DNA from: DATFTE01 sp963802575 | GTDB lineage: Bacteria > Acidobacteriota > Terriglobia > Terriglobales > Acidobacteriaceae | Length of the DNA stretch: 64,000 nucleotides | Assembly: GCA_963802575.1 (NCBI GenBank) | Contig: CAWDJF010000005.1 | Location: 124,001-188,000, forward strand | Direction of reading: 5' to 3' | Part shown: piece by piece, positions 7,455-15,527 of the stretch | Layout: each line of letters opens with the position of its first letter | Position numbering within the stretch: position 1 is the first letter of the stretch | The notes under the pieces: generated by a model | What the model was told of the DNA's origin: nothing | What the model saw: the letters and a program-made list of their open reading frames with translations, nothing else | The model's database searches: none | Translations under genes and position numbers: made by a program

Positions 7455-9785
7455 ATGAGCGACCCCGATTTTAGCCTGCTTCGTTTCTTGCCTCTGGCAT
7501 TGGCGCTGACATTCGCCGGATGCGGCGGAGGAAGCTCTTCTCAAGCGCCTCAACCCAATCAACTGACTGTTGTGGTAAATCCTACTTCGGCCAACATGCC
7601 AGTGGGATCCACCAAGCAGTTCACGGCGACGGTGACCGGTACCAGCAATACGGCGGTCATGTGGTCTGTAGACGGGGTCGCCAGCGGTAATGCGACCACT
7701 GGCACGATCAGCGCGTCGGGACTGTACACCTCGCCTGCAGTTGCAGGGAACCATATGGTTACCGCAACCTGCGTTGCGGATGCCAGTAAGAGCGCCAGTG
7801 CTCAAGTTACCGTGCAGGGTAACGCTTCCATCTCACCCGCGTCGGTCCAACTGGCGGAGGGGGCCACGCAGCAGTTCACCGCGACTTTCCAGGGAGTCAG
7901 CAACGGAGGTGCGACCTGGTCGGTCGATGGCACCAATGGCGGCGACGCGAGTGTGGGCACTGTTACGGCGGCAGGGCTCTATACTGCCCCGGCGCAGCCT
8001 GGATCGCACACGATAACGGCAACAAGCACCACGAACGCAACTTTAAGCGCGAGTGCCGCGATCACTGTCAGCGCACTTACGATTGCTCCAACGGCAGCGA
8101 CGGTGCTTCCCAGCGCGACTTTGCAATTCACGGCGACGGCCCAGGGATCGACGAGTAGTGTGAACTGGTCTGTCGACGGCACAGCTGGGGGAAACTCACA
8201 GGTAGGAACGATTACACCGAATGGTCTCTACACCGCGCCATTCGCTACGAGCGCGCACAGCATCGCGGCGAGCCTGACATCGAACCCGACGGTCGTTGCC
8301 AAGAGCGCGATCACCGTGATCAATAGCAGTCCGGGAGCCGTGCTCACTTACCATAACGACGACGCCCGCGACGGGGCGTTCACGTCTGAGACGACGCTGA
8401 CACCATTGAATGTGAATTCAGCCACGTTCGGGAAGCTATTTACTTACACCGTTGATGGCCAGGTATACGCGCAGCCGTTGTATCTGCCTCAGGTCAGCAT
8501 TAGCGGTGTCAAACACAACGTCGTATTTGTCGCGACCGAAGCGAATAGTGTTTTTGCCTTCGACGCGAGCGGATCGCAGAGCACACCGTTGTGGAGCGTC
8601 AATTTGGGTGTACCCGTTCCTAAGAATGATCAGGAAGGCGTCTCACCGCAACTCGGCATCACCAGCACTCCGGTGATCGATATCACCACTGGAACGATGT
8701 ACGTGCTGGCGGAGACGACCAGCGGGCCGTTCACGCTTCACGCTTTGGATGTGACAACCGGCAAGGAGAAATTCGGTGGGCCAGTCGTTGTGACTGGATC
8801 CGTTTCCGGTACGGGTTGGGATAGCGTCGGTGGCTCTATCAGTCTCGAATCATCGTGCTATCAGCGCACGAGTTTGGCGCTGAATCCCGCGACTAACGCG
8901 ATCTATTTAGGATTTGGTCATTGCAATCACGGATGGTTGCTCGCCCACGACAAGACTACGCTGAAGCAGACGGCGATCTTTAACGACACGCCAGACGGCG
9001 CGGGTGGTGGCCTATGGGGTGGCGGCGGAGCGCCAGCGATTAACGATCAGACGGGAGATGTGTTTCTGATCACGGGCGTGGACCAGAACGATCCATCCAG
9101 TGGATACAACGACGCGTTCCTGCGGCTTACGTCGTCTAGTCTGGCGGTCGCGGATTTCTTTCAACCTGACAACGAAGCGTTCTTGCGAGCGAATGACGCC
9201 GACCTGGGTAGCGGGTCCGCCATTCTCATGCCGGACAATACGTCCAGCACTCCGCATGAAATTGTGGGTGGTGGCAAGGACGGCAGAATCTTCGTCGTCA
9301 ATCGCGATAACCTGGGCTCATTCAATCCGACCGTGAACAATGTGATCGAAACCGTGCAAACCGGAGTGCAGCAGTTCGACAACATATTCTCCACTCCCGT
9401 CTATTGGAACGGTTACGTCTACTACCATTGCGAAGCCGATGTGCTGCAGGCCTTCAGTTGGAGCAACGGAATGCTTTCGATGCAGCCGACGTCGATGGGA
9501 AACGTGGTCTATTCCGTTCATGGCGCGACTTCGTCTCTATCGGCGAACGGGAGCACCAACGGAATCGTTTGGGAAATCGAGAACTCGAACTACGGCAACG
9601 GTGGGCCGTCGGTCTTGCACGCTTACGACGCGACTAACGTCGCGACGGAGTTGTACAACAGTTCGCAGGCGGGTAGTCGCGACACTGCGGGCCTGGCTTT
9701 GAAATTTACCGTGCCGACGATCGCAGGCGGCAAAGTGTTTGTACCCACAGCCAATGAACTCGACATTTACGGGTTGTTGCCTTAG
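7455..9785 (+). CDS. Exported lipoprotein with Ig-like repeats and a PQQ-type beta-propeller
   Basis: A 776-residue protein whose leader ends LTFAGC, a lipobox, so it should be acylated and membrane-anchored outside the cytoplasm. Residues about 35-290 hold three similar Ig-like (BIG2-type) repeats. Each contains G(S/A)T(K/Q)QFTATV, WSVDG and GTI(S/T)xxGLYT(S/A)P. The remaining 480 residues look like a PQQ/WD-type propeller: FVATEANSVFAFDASG, LHALDVTTGKEKFGG, and GGGKDGRIFVVNRDNLG. Such folds bind partners or glycans or carry PQQ, but no quinoprotein active-site motif was found. It may be a surface-binding or structural protein. It converges with the aldo/keto reductase genes, with 8 bases between the stop codons. 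Confidence 0.75.
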   Translation: MSDPDFSLLRFLPLALALTFAGCGGGSSSQAPQPNQLTVVVNPTSANMPVGSTKQFTATVTGTSNTAVMWSVDGVASGNATTGTISASGLYTSPAVAGNHMVTATCVADASKSASAQVTVQGNASISPASVQLAEGATQQFTATFQGVSNGGATWSVDGTNGGDASVGTVTAAGLYTAPAQPGSHTITATSTTNATLSASAAITVSALTIAPTAATVLPSATLQFTATAQGSTSSVNWSVDGTAGGNSQVGTITPNGLYTAPFATSAHSIAASLTSNPTVVAKSAITVINSSPGAVLTYHNDDARDGAFTSETTLTPLNVNSATFGKLFTYTVDGQVYAQPLYLPQVSISGVKHNVVFVATEANSVFAFDASGSQSTPLWSVNLGVPVPKNDQEGVSPQLGITSTPVIDITTGTMYVLAETTSGPFTLHALDVTTGKEKFGGPVVVTGSVSGTGWDSVGGSISLESSCYQRTSLALNPATNAIYLGFGHCNHGWLLAHDKTTLKQTAIFNDTPDGAGGGLWGGGGAPAINDQTGDVFLITGVDQNDPSSGYNDAFLRLTSSSLAVADFFQPDNEAFLRANDADLGSGSAILMPDNTSSTPHEIVGGGKDGRIFVVNRDNLGSFNPTVNNVIETVQTGVQQFDNIFSTPVYWNGYVYYHCEADVLQAFSWSNGMLSMQPTSMGNVVYSVHGATSSLSANGSTNGIVWEIENSNYGNGGPSVLHAYDATNVATELYNSSQAGSRDTAGLALKFTVPTIAGGKVFVPTANELDIYGLLP

Positions 9786-9793
9786 GGGCGCGC

Positions 9794-10837
9794 CTACAGA
9801 GGCAGTTGTTTGGTGGGAGGCATCTGATGCTGCTCGCGTCCGAGCTTGCCATCGTACTTGGTGGTCGTCTTGAATAGTTCGAAGCGTCCGTCCATGGCGT
9901 AAGCGTGGCACTGCTGACGCAACGATTGCATTTCATCCTGGCTCATCGGCTTGAAGTTCACGGCTACGCCCAGATTTTGATTCAGTACTTCGATGGACTC
10001 GATGCCGCTGATAGTGCTGGCTACCGGCAAGCTCATCGCATAGCGCAAGCCTTGCCCGGCGCTGATGGCGCCGTGGCGCACCATTTCTCCGCTTCCTCCT
10101 AAACTTTTCATTCCCAGCGCCGCCATGCCCCGGCGATTGACCTCAGGTAGAACTTGAGTTTCGAAGCTGCGGAATTGCGCGTCGAAGCAGTTGAGAGGCA
10201 TCTGCACGGAATCAAAAGGGAAGTCATGAGCCAGCATGGCCAGGTGAATCTGCGGGTCTTTGTGCCCGGTGAATCCGACGAAGCGAACCTTGCCTTGTTC
10301 TTTGGCGATGCGCAGGGCTTCAATTGCTCCGTTCGGCGCAAAGATGAGATCAGGATCGTTGCGATAAATCACTTCGTGAATCTGCCAGAGATCGAGGTGA
10401 TCCGTCCCGAGCCGCCGCAACGATTCCTCCAACATGCGGAGCGCGACGGTCTTGTCGCGCCCGTGCGAGCAGACTTTGGTCATAAGGAATGCGCGGTCCC
10501 GTTTTCCTTTGAGGGCTTTCCCCATTCGTTCTTCGCTCAGGCCATCGTGATATTCCCAGCAGTTGTCGAAAAAGTTGATGCCGTGATCGAGAGATTTGGC
10601 AACGATCTCGATGGCGGCCTGATCCGTTTCCGCTGAACCCAGGTGATATCCGCCGAGTCCGATAGCAGAGATTTCAACTCCGGTCTTGCCGAACTTCCGC
10701 ATGGGAACTTGCCCGGACATTTCTGTATTCGCTGCTTGCGCGTTTTGTCCTGCCATGTCGTTCCTCGTCAATAGCGGCGCCGCGGTCAGAACTGCGGCCC
10801 CCTTTAAGAAATTCCGGCGATTGAAGTGACTGCTCAA
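9794..10837 (-). CDS. Aldo/keto reductase with twin-arginine leader
   Basis: A 347-residue NAD(P)H oxidoreductase of the AKR superfamily. Residues 5-12 read FNRRNFLK, a good Tat motif, followed by an Ala-rich hydrophobic stretch. The enzyme is therefore probably exported folded with its cofactor. The catalytic set is visible: Asp in FFDNCWEY, Tyr in the same motif, Lys in LMTKV and His in LWQIHE. The start is a TTG preceded by GGAG, six bases away. The gene follows its paralogue on the same strand with a 9-base gap, so the pair forms an operon. It lacks the C-terminal ferredoxin-like CxxCxxC motif of some relatives. The substrate is unknown. Confidence 0.85.
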   Translation of the reverse strand: MSSHFNRRNFLKGAAVLTAAPLLTRNDMAGQNAQAANTEMSGQVPMRKFGKTGVEISAIGLGGYHLGSAETDQAAIEIVAKSLDHGINFFDNCWEYHDGLSEERMGKALKGKRDRAFLMTKVCSHGRDKTVALRMLEESLRRLGTDHLDLWQIHEVIYRNDPDLIFAPNGAIEALRIAKEQGKVRFVGFTGHKDPQIHLAMLAHDFPFDSVQMPLNCFDAQFRSFETQVLPEVNRRGMAALGMKSLGGSGEMVRHGAISAGQGLRYAMSLPVASTISGIESIEVLNQNLGVAVNFKPMSQDEMQSLRQQCHAYAMDGRFELFKTTTKYDGKLGREQHQMPPTKQLPL

Positions 10838-10846
10838 GAAAAACTC

Positions 10847-11848
10847 CTACAAAACGGGCGGTGGAAACGGGTGCCCAGTATTTTCTGAGGATCCCAGCAT
10901 GTCTTTGGTCTCGGATTGCTCCAAATCGAGCGGAAAACCGTGGGCCATGCGAGCTTCGGGATTGTCGAATTTCAAGGACACTTTGTAGAGCTCAAAGTGT
11001 CCGTCTTGCCCATAGGGCTTGCATCGGGCGCGAAGAGCGTCCATTTCCGCTGGGCTCATGGGAGCGAAGTTCTGGGCAATCTTCAGATTCTGCTGCAACA
11101 CGTCGGGATTCTCCATGCCCGTGATGGTGGTTGCAACCGGCAAACTCATGGCGTAGCGCAGCGCTTCTTCAGCCGACAAGACGCCTTGACGAATGGGATC
11201 TCCATGACCAGAAAGCGGTTTCATGCCCAACGCCGCAATGCCGCGGCGGTTCAACTCGGGCAAAACCTCGCGTTCGAAGCTGGTGGCGAAGTTTGGGTCG
11301 AAGGGATTGAGGGGCATCTGAACCGCGTCGAAAGGGAATCCGGTCTCCAACATCGCCAGGTGTACTTGGGGGGACTTGTGTCCAGTGAAGCCCACGAAGC
11401 GAACCTTGCCGTCTTTTTTGGCACGGGTTAGCGCCTCAGCGGCTCCGTTGGGACGGATAAATAGCTCCGGATCGTTGTCAAAGCCCATTCCATGAACCTG
11501 CCACAGATCCAGATGATCGGTCTGCAGACGAGTTAATGATTCTTCAAGCATCTGGATGGCGAGAGCGGCGTCGCGTCCATGGGGGCAGGTTTTCGTCATC
11601 AGGAAGACCCGGTCGCGGCGTCCTTTGAGTGCGGATCCCATCCAGAGTTCGGTCTTGCCGCGGCGGTATTCCCAGCAGTTGTCGAAGAACGTGATGCCTG
11701 CATCCACCGCGTCCTGCACCATGCGGATAGCGGTTTTCTGGTCTGGCGCATCGCCCAGGTGATGACCACCAAACCCGAGGGCCGAGATTCGCACGTCGGT
11801 TCTTCCAAATTGGCGTTGGGGAATCGTCCCGCTGTTCTGGAATGGCAT
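10847..11848 (-). CDS. Aldo/keto reductase (cytoplasmic paralogue)
   Basis: A 333-residue AKR closely similar to the gene that follows it, for example FFDNCWEYRRGK, KTCPHGRD, VRFVGFTGHK and a shared NPD/SIE-QNL C-terminal block. It starts directly at the barrel and lacks the twin-arginine leader, so it should stay in the cytoplasm. The catalytic Asp, Tyr, Lys and His are all present, in FDNCWEY, MTKT and WQVHG. It is the first gene of a two-gene operon. The arrangement suggests duplication followed by a change of compartment. The substrate cannot be read from the sequence. Confidence 0.85.
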   Translation of the reverse strand: MPFQNSGTIPQRQFGRTDVRISALGFGGHHLGDAPDQKTAIRMVQDAVDAGITFFDNCWEYRRGKTELWMGSALKGRRDRVFLMTKTCPHGRDAALAIQMLEESLTRLQTDHLDLWQVHGMGFDNDPELFIRPNGAAEALTRAKKDGKVRFVGFTGHKSPQVHLAMLETGFPFDAVQMPLNPFDPNFATSFEREVLPELNRRGIAALGMKPLSGHGDPIRQGVLSAEEALRYAMSLPVATTITGMENPDVLQQNLKIAQNFAPMSPAEMDALRARCKPYGQDGHFELYKVSLKFDNPEARMAHGFPLDLEQSETKDMLGSSENTGHPFPPPVL

Positions 11849-11998
11849 TGCTCGTGACTCCCGCCAAGGATTCCTCGGGCGATGACTCTTCCATCATCGC
11901 CCGAATTGCTTAGGATGCGTTTCTGGGCCAGGAGTTGCCGCTGAAGCGGGGAACGTCGCTTCTATGTATCGGGCCGGACCATCGCGTCTTCGGCTCCT

Positions 11999-12343
11999 CT
12001 ACGTGGCGATCGCGGGCGCAAAGGCTGCGGCCGAAGGCTCACCGCTCGTTGCCAGTGAAGTGAAGATTTCGAACACGGAGTCCAACCCGCTCAAGCGCAA
12101 CGCCTCGCGAATAGCGTTCGCAGGATTTAATACTTGGAGATAGAGGCCCGCCGCCTGCAGGGAAATCAACGCTCCGACCCCGGCAGCATCGATCGCATCC
12201 ACCTGGCTGAGATCGACCACGATATTGCGATCAGTGTGTCCGATGGCTGCGCACAGGAGCGCGGTCTCGTCTCCACGAACCATTTGGCCTTCGCAACGCA
12301 GGATGACATTTTTCTCCGACTCTTCGATGGTCACGTTTAGCAC
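11999..12343 (-). CDS. STAS-domain protein (anti-anti-sigma factor-like)
   Basis: The 114-residue protein is a single STAS domain: LRCEGQMV, NIVVDLSQVDAID, GALISLQ, LQVLN and FEIF follow the SpoIIAA order of strands and helices. In SpoIIAA the phosphorylated Ser lies in a D-S-S-G motif. Here residues 52-55 read DAAG, so that Ser is Ala and ordinary kinase control is unlikely. The GTG start follows a strong GAGGAGG site. It is the third gene behind an ECF sigma factor and a membrane protein, which suggests a regulatory operon. No matching anti-sigma kinase is visible nearby. Confidence 0.8.
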   Translation of the reverse strand: MLNVTIEESEKNVILRCEGQMVRGDETALLCAAIGHTDRNIVVDLSQVDAIDAAGVGALISLQAAGLYLQVLNPANAIREALRLSGLDSVFEIFTSLATSGEPSAAAFAPAIAT

Positions 12344-12364
12344 GGTTACTTCCTCCTCAATGTT

Positions 12365-12703
12365 CTAAGCTTTTGGCGCTGTGGCGGAAGCGCCAAAAGG
12401 GCCGCATCCTGCGCGCATGGTGCTGCGAAATTTCTCCCGCTCCTCGGGCGTCATTTGTTCCCAGCGTTCCATCATTCTGCGGCGCCATCGCCAGCCACCG
12501 TGCGAACGGCCACGGAACCCGCCGAAAAGAATCTTGCTGAGAACCAGAAGCCCCAGGGCTTGCCAGTAGGTAATGACATGCCAGCCGAACAGAGCCGGCG
12601 TGAGCCAGTTCCAAAGACTCATGACCACATACGTGAAAACCGCCAGAAACAGCAGTGCGAACACTGCGAATTTTAATCCTCGTAAAAACCAGTTCCTTCT
12701 CAT
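12365..12703 (-). CDS. Small membrane protein encoded with an ECF sigma factor
   Basis: A 112-residue protein with two hydrophobic helices, about residues 8-30 and 40-60. A basic stretch follows (RWRRRMM), then a soluble tail with MTPEEREKFR. That tail motif also occurs in short stress-related membrane proteins of Proteobacteria and acidobacteria. A single Cys lies near the end (AGCGPFG). It starts 9 bases after the sigma-factor stop and ends 21 bases before the STAS gene, so all three are probably co-transcribed. The position suggests an anti-sigma or sensor role, but it has no zinc-finger anti-sigma motif. The function is therefore open. Confidence 0.65.
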   Translation of the reverse strand: MRRNWFLRGLKFAVFALLFLAVFTYVVMSLWNWLTPALFGWHVITYWQALGLLVLSKILFGGFRGRSHGGWRWRRRMMERWEQMTPEEREKFRSTMRAGCGPFGASATAPKA

Positions 12704-12712
12704 GGTTGTGTC

Positions 12713-13300
12713 CTATCGTTTCGTAAATTCGTTGTAGATGGCCTGCAAACGTTCGCGCAGGTGCAGTACCGCATAATGCTTGCGTGAGAGCAGCGTGTTC
12801 ACGCTGACTCCGGTTTGCGCGGCCAACTCCTTAAAGCTGTAACCCATCAATTCGTGGGCAACGAAGACTTCCCGCTGCTCTACCGGCAATTCATCGAGCG
12901 CATGATCCAACTCGTCCAGCAGGATGCTGCGCGCATACGCGGCGTCCGGTCCTGCGTCCGGCGAGGGAAGCAGTTCTTCGAGCAGAAGCTCCTCGCCATC
13001 TTCCGCAGCTCGCCTGGACTCGTTGCGTGACGCCTCACGGCTTCTTGCGCGGAACAGGTCGGTGATCCGATTGCGAGCGACCCGGAAAAGCCATGCCGTG
13101 ACCTGCTCGACGGGCTTCATCATCCGGTACGCTTCTACGAGTTCGTAGAAGACGTCCTGCAAGATGTCTTCCGCATCGCCCGGGTCGGCCACCCGCCTGC
13201 GAATGAAGTTCCGCAGCCGGGACTGCTCGCGCGAGACCGCCTCAGAGATGCGTTGGTCTTGCTCTACCATCGGCCACTGTTTGTTCAGCGCCTCGTCCAT
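12713..13300 (-). CDS. ECF-family RNA polymerase sigma factor
   Basis: A 195-residue sigma-70 family protein. Region 2 spans about residues 25-90 (DAEDILQDVFYELVEAY, then AWLFRVARNRITDLFR, which contacts the -10 element). Region 4 covers about 130-185: LPVEQREVFVAHELMGYSFKELAAQTGVSVNTLLSRKHYAVLHLRE, given here only as its leading motifs, with a helix-turn-helix for the -35. An acidic linker (EDGEELLLEELL) joins them. It is the first gene of an operon with a small membrane protein and a STAS protein. The subgroup cannot be named with confidence, and no target promoter was identified. Confidence 0.88.
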   Translation of the reverse strand: MDEALNKQWPMVEQDQRISEAVSREQSRLRNFIRRRVADPGDAEDILQDVFYELVEAYRMMKPVEQVTAWLFRVARNRITDLFRARSREASRNESRRAAEDGEELLLEELLPSPDAGPDAAYARSILLDELDHALDELPVEQREVFVAHELMGYSFKELAAQTGVSVNTLLSRKHYAVLHLRERLQAIYNEFTKR

Positions 13301-13468
13301 CTATGGTGTAGACGAATGAGCGAGAGAAATATTGTAGGCGGGGCTGTTGAGTCTTTTTTCGTCGCGAAGGATGCCACTGATAAGTATTGTATTATCTGCT
13401 GTATAAGGGGAACACCTAAAGCGGGAATTTGTGTTCGCCGACTTTCTGCTTCCACGCCGTAGATGAAT

Positions 13469-14221
13469 TCAATATTTCACGATTGCGGCGAAAGATTTGG
13501 GATCGAGGCTGGCACCGCCAACCAGGGCTCCGTCAATCTCTTCCTCGGACATTAGAGTCTTGGCGTTTTCCGGTTTGACCGAACCGCCATAGAGGATGCG
13601 CAACGCTTGGGCAAACTCCTCACCAAACGCCTTGGCAGCTTCGCCGCGTATCAGGATGTGGGCGTCTGCGGCCAGTTGTGGAGTAGCGGTCTTGCCGGTT
13701 CCGATGGCCCAGACCGGTTCGTAGGCGACGACGAGGTTGCCGGCTTTCTTAGCGGAGATGGCGTGGAAGGCGCGCAGGCATTGACGGCGCAAAACATCTT
13801 CCGTGAGTCCCGCCTCACGCTCTTCGAGTACCTCGCCGACGCAGGCGATGGGAATCAGTCCGGCTTCGAGTGCCGCTTTCAGCTTTTGGTTCACGATATC
13901 GTCGGTCTCGCCGAAGTACTGGCGGCGTTCCGAGTGTCCGATGATCACATGCGTGCAGCCCACGGCCAGCAGCATGTCGGGACAAATCTCTCCCGTGTAC
14001 GCACCATTCCTTTCCCAATACATGTCCTGCGCGCCGATGGAGATATTCGAGCCCCGGGTTGCTTCCACGGCCGCCGGCAAGTCGATAAAGGGAGGGCACA
14101 CGGTGATCTCATCCCGCGTGTGATCTGTGACCAGCGGCAGAAAATCGCGGAAGAACTCACGGGTCTGATCGGGAGTCTTGTACATCTTCCAATTCGCGGC
14201 AATTAATTTCTTACGGGACAT
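13469..14221 (-). CDS. tpiA: Triosephosphate isomerase
   Basis: The 250-residue enzyme interconverts dihydroxyacetone phosphate and glyceraldehyde 3-phosphate in the cytoplasm. All catalytic parts are present: N10-x-K12 in AANWKMYK, His96 in IGHSERR, Glu168 in VAYEPVWAIGTGK, and the phosphate loop YGGSVKP near residue 212. The ATG at 14221 has an upstream GAAAGGA site. It is the last gene of gap-pgk-tpiA and starts 21 bases after the pgk stop, so the three lower-glycolysis enzymes are likely made together. Confidence 0.97.
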   Translation of the reverse strand: MSRKKLIAANWKMYKTPDQTREFFRDFLPLVTDHTRDEITVCPPFIDLPAAVEATRGSNISIGAQDMYWERNGAYTGEICPDMLLAVGCTHVIIGHSERRQYFGETDDIVNQKLKAALEAGLIPIACVGEVLEEREAGLTEDVLRRQCLRAFHAISAKKAGNLVVAYEPVWAIGTGKTATPQLAADAHILIRGEAAKAFGEEFAQALRILYGGSVKPENAKTLMSEEEIDGALVGGASLDPKSFAAIVKY

Positions 14222-14242
14222 GACATCCTTTCGAAAAAATCT

Positions 14243-15454
14243 TTACCGTTTGTCGCTCAGCGCGTCGACACCGGGAAGCTTCTTGCCCTCCAGGAATTCG
14301 AGCGAGGCCCCGCCACCGGTCGAGATGTGAGTGATGTGGTCGGCGACTCCCGCAGCGTGGACTGCGGAGACCGAATCGCCACCACCCACGATTGAGAGCG
14401 CGCCCGGATTGTCGGCGATGGCGCGAGCAATTTTGAAGGTGCCCTTCGAGAAAGGAGAAACCTCGAAGACGCCCATGGGGCCATTCCACACAATGGTGCG
14501 CGCCCGAGAGATTTCTTCGGAGAAGATCTCGATTGTCTTCGGACCAATGTCGAGCGCCATCGCGTTTGCAGGAATTGGGTGTCCGCTATCGATGATGCGC
14601 GTGACGGCGTTGACGTCGATCTTTTCCGCAACGACATGGTCGACGGGCAACAGAAATTTCAGCTTGCGGGTCTTGGCTTCCTGCAAGATTTGGCGAGCCA
14701 GTTCGACCTTGTCTTCTTCGACCAGCGACTTGCCTACTTGCTCACCGTGCGCTTTCAGAAAGGTGTAAGCCATGCCACCACCTACGATCAGGGCGTCGAC
14801 CTTGTTCATCAGGTTCTGGATGACGCCGATCTTGTCGCTGACCTTGGCTCCTCCGAGGATGGCGATGAACGGCTCCTCGGGATGCTGCATTGCTTTGCCC
14901 AGATATTCGAGCTCTTTTTCCATGAGCAGGCCGGCGGCGGACTTCTGCACGAATTTCGTGATGCCTACCGTGGAAGCATGGGCGCGATGGGCTGTCCCGA
15001 ACGCATCATTAACGTAATACTCGGCGAGGGAAGCGAGTTGTTTCGAGAACTTCTCGTCGTTTGCTTCTTCTTCCGGGTGAAAGCGCAGGTTCTCGAGCAG
15101 CAGTGTCTGGCCTTTTTCTAGCTTTCCCGCCATCTCTTCGGCTTCGAGGCCAACGCAGTCGGGGCAGAATCCGACGTTTTCACCGCGCGCCAATTCGCGA
15201 TCAAGCAGCATGCGCAGCCGCTCCGCCACTGGCTTCAGGCTCATCTTGGGGTTCGGTTTGCCCTTGGGGCGTCCAAGATGCGATGCCAGAATCAGCCGCG
15301 CTCCGTGCCGCAGAGCGTACTCGATCGTGGGCAGGGTTTCTTTGATGCGGGTATCGTCCATGACCCGCCCGTCTTCGAGGGGTACGTTAAAGTCCACGCG
15401 CATAAAGATGCGGCGGTCGTTGATAGAGAGATCGCGAATGGAGAGCTTGGACAT
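14243..15454 (-). CDS. pgk: Phosphoglycerate kinase
   Basis: A 403-residue cytoplasmic kinase that transfers phosphate from 1,3-bisphosphoglycerate to ADP. It shows MRVDFNVPLEDG near the N-terminus, LASHLGRPKG, the LLLENLRFHPEE segment, ILGGAKVSDKIGV, and a C-terminal nucleotide-binding GGGDSVSA motif with STGGGASLE. The length is normal for bacteria. It is the middle gene of gap-pgk-tpiA. A 9-base-pair hairpin lies in the 73-base gap after gap, and only 21 bases separate it from tpiA. Confidence 0.97.
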   Translation of the reverse strand: MSKLSIRDLSINDRRIFMRVDFNVPLEDGRVMDDTRIKETLPTIEYALRHGARLILASHLGRPKGKPNPKMSLKPVAERLRMLLDRELARGENVGFCPDCVGLEAEEMAGKLEKGQTLLLENLRFHPEEEANDEKFSKQLASLAEYYVNDAFGTAHRAHASTVGITKFVQKSAAGLLMEKELEYLGKAMQHPEEPFIAILGGAKVSDKIGVIQNLMNKVDALIVGGGMAYTFLKAHGEQVGKSLVEEDKVELARQILQEAKTRKLKFLLPVDHVVAEKIDVNAVTRIIDSGHPIPANAMALDIGPKTIEIFSEEISRARTIVWNGPMGVFEVSPFSKGTFKIARAIADNPGALSIVGGGDSVSAVHAAGVADHITHISTGGGASLEFLEGKKLPGVDALSDKR

Positions 15455-15478
15455 GCTGGTTGTCCTCGTGAATATCGT

Positions 15479-15500
15479 GGGAGGGCGAGAACGCCCTCCC
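15479..15500. repeat. Perfect 9-bp hairpin between gap and pgk
   Basis: GGGAGGGCG at 15479-15487 is followed by the loop AGAA and then CGCCCTCCC at 15492-15500. Transcription of gap-pgk runs through it on the minus strand. No run of U follows, so it is unlikely to end transcription. It may protect or separate the gap and pgk messages, or be a dispersed acidobacterial repeat. Confidence 0.6.
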
Positions 15501-15527
15501 TACATCCGGCTGGCTGCCGGTGTTTTT

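Noticed and set aside
7455..9785. PQQ-dependent alcohol or glucose dehydrogenase
   Set aside because: Propeller-like repeats are present, but no quinoprotein catalytic or calcium-binding motif was found, and the Ig repeats point to a binding role.
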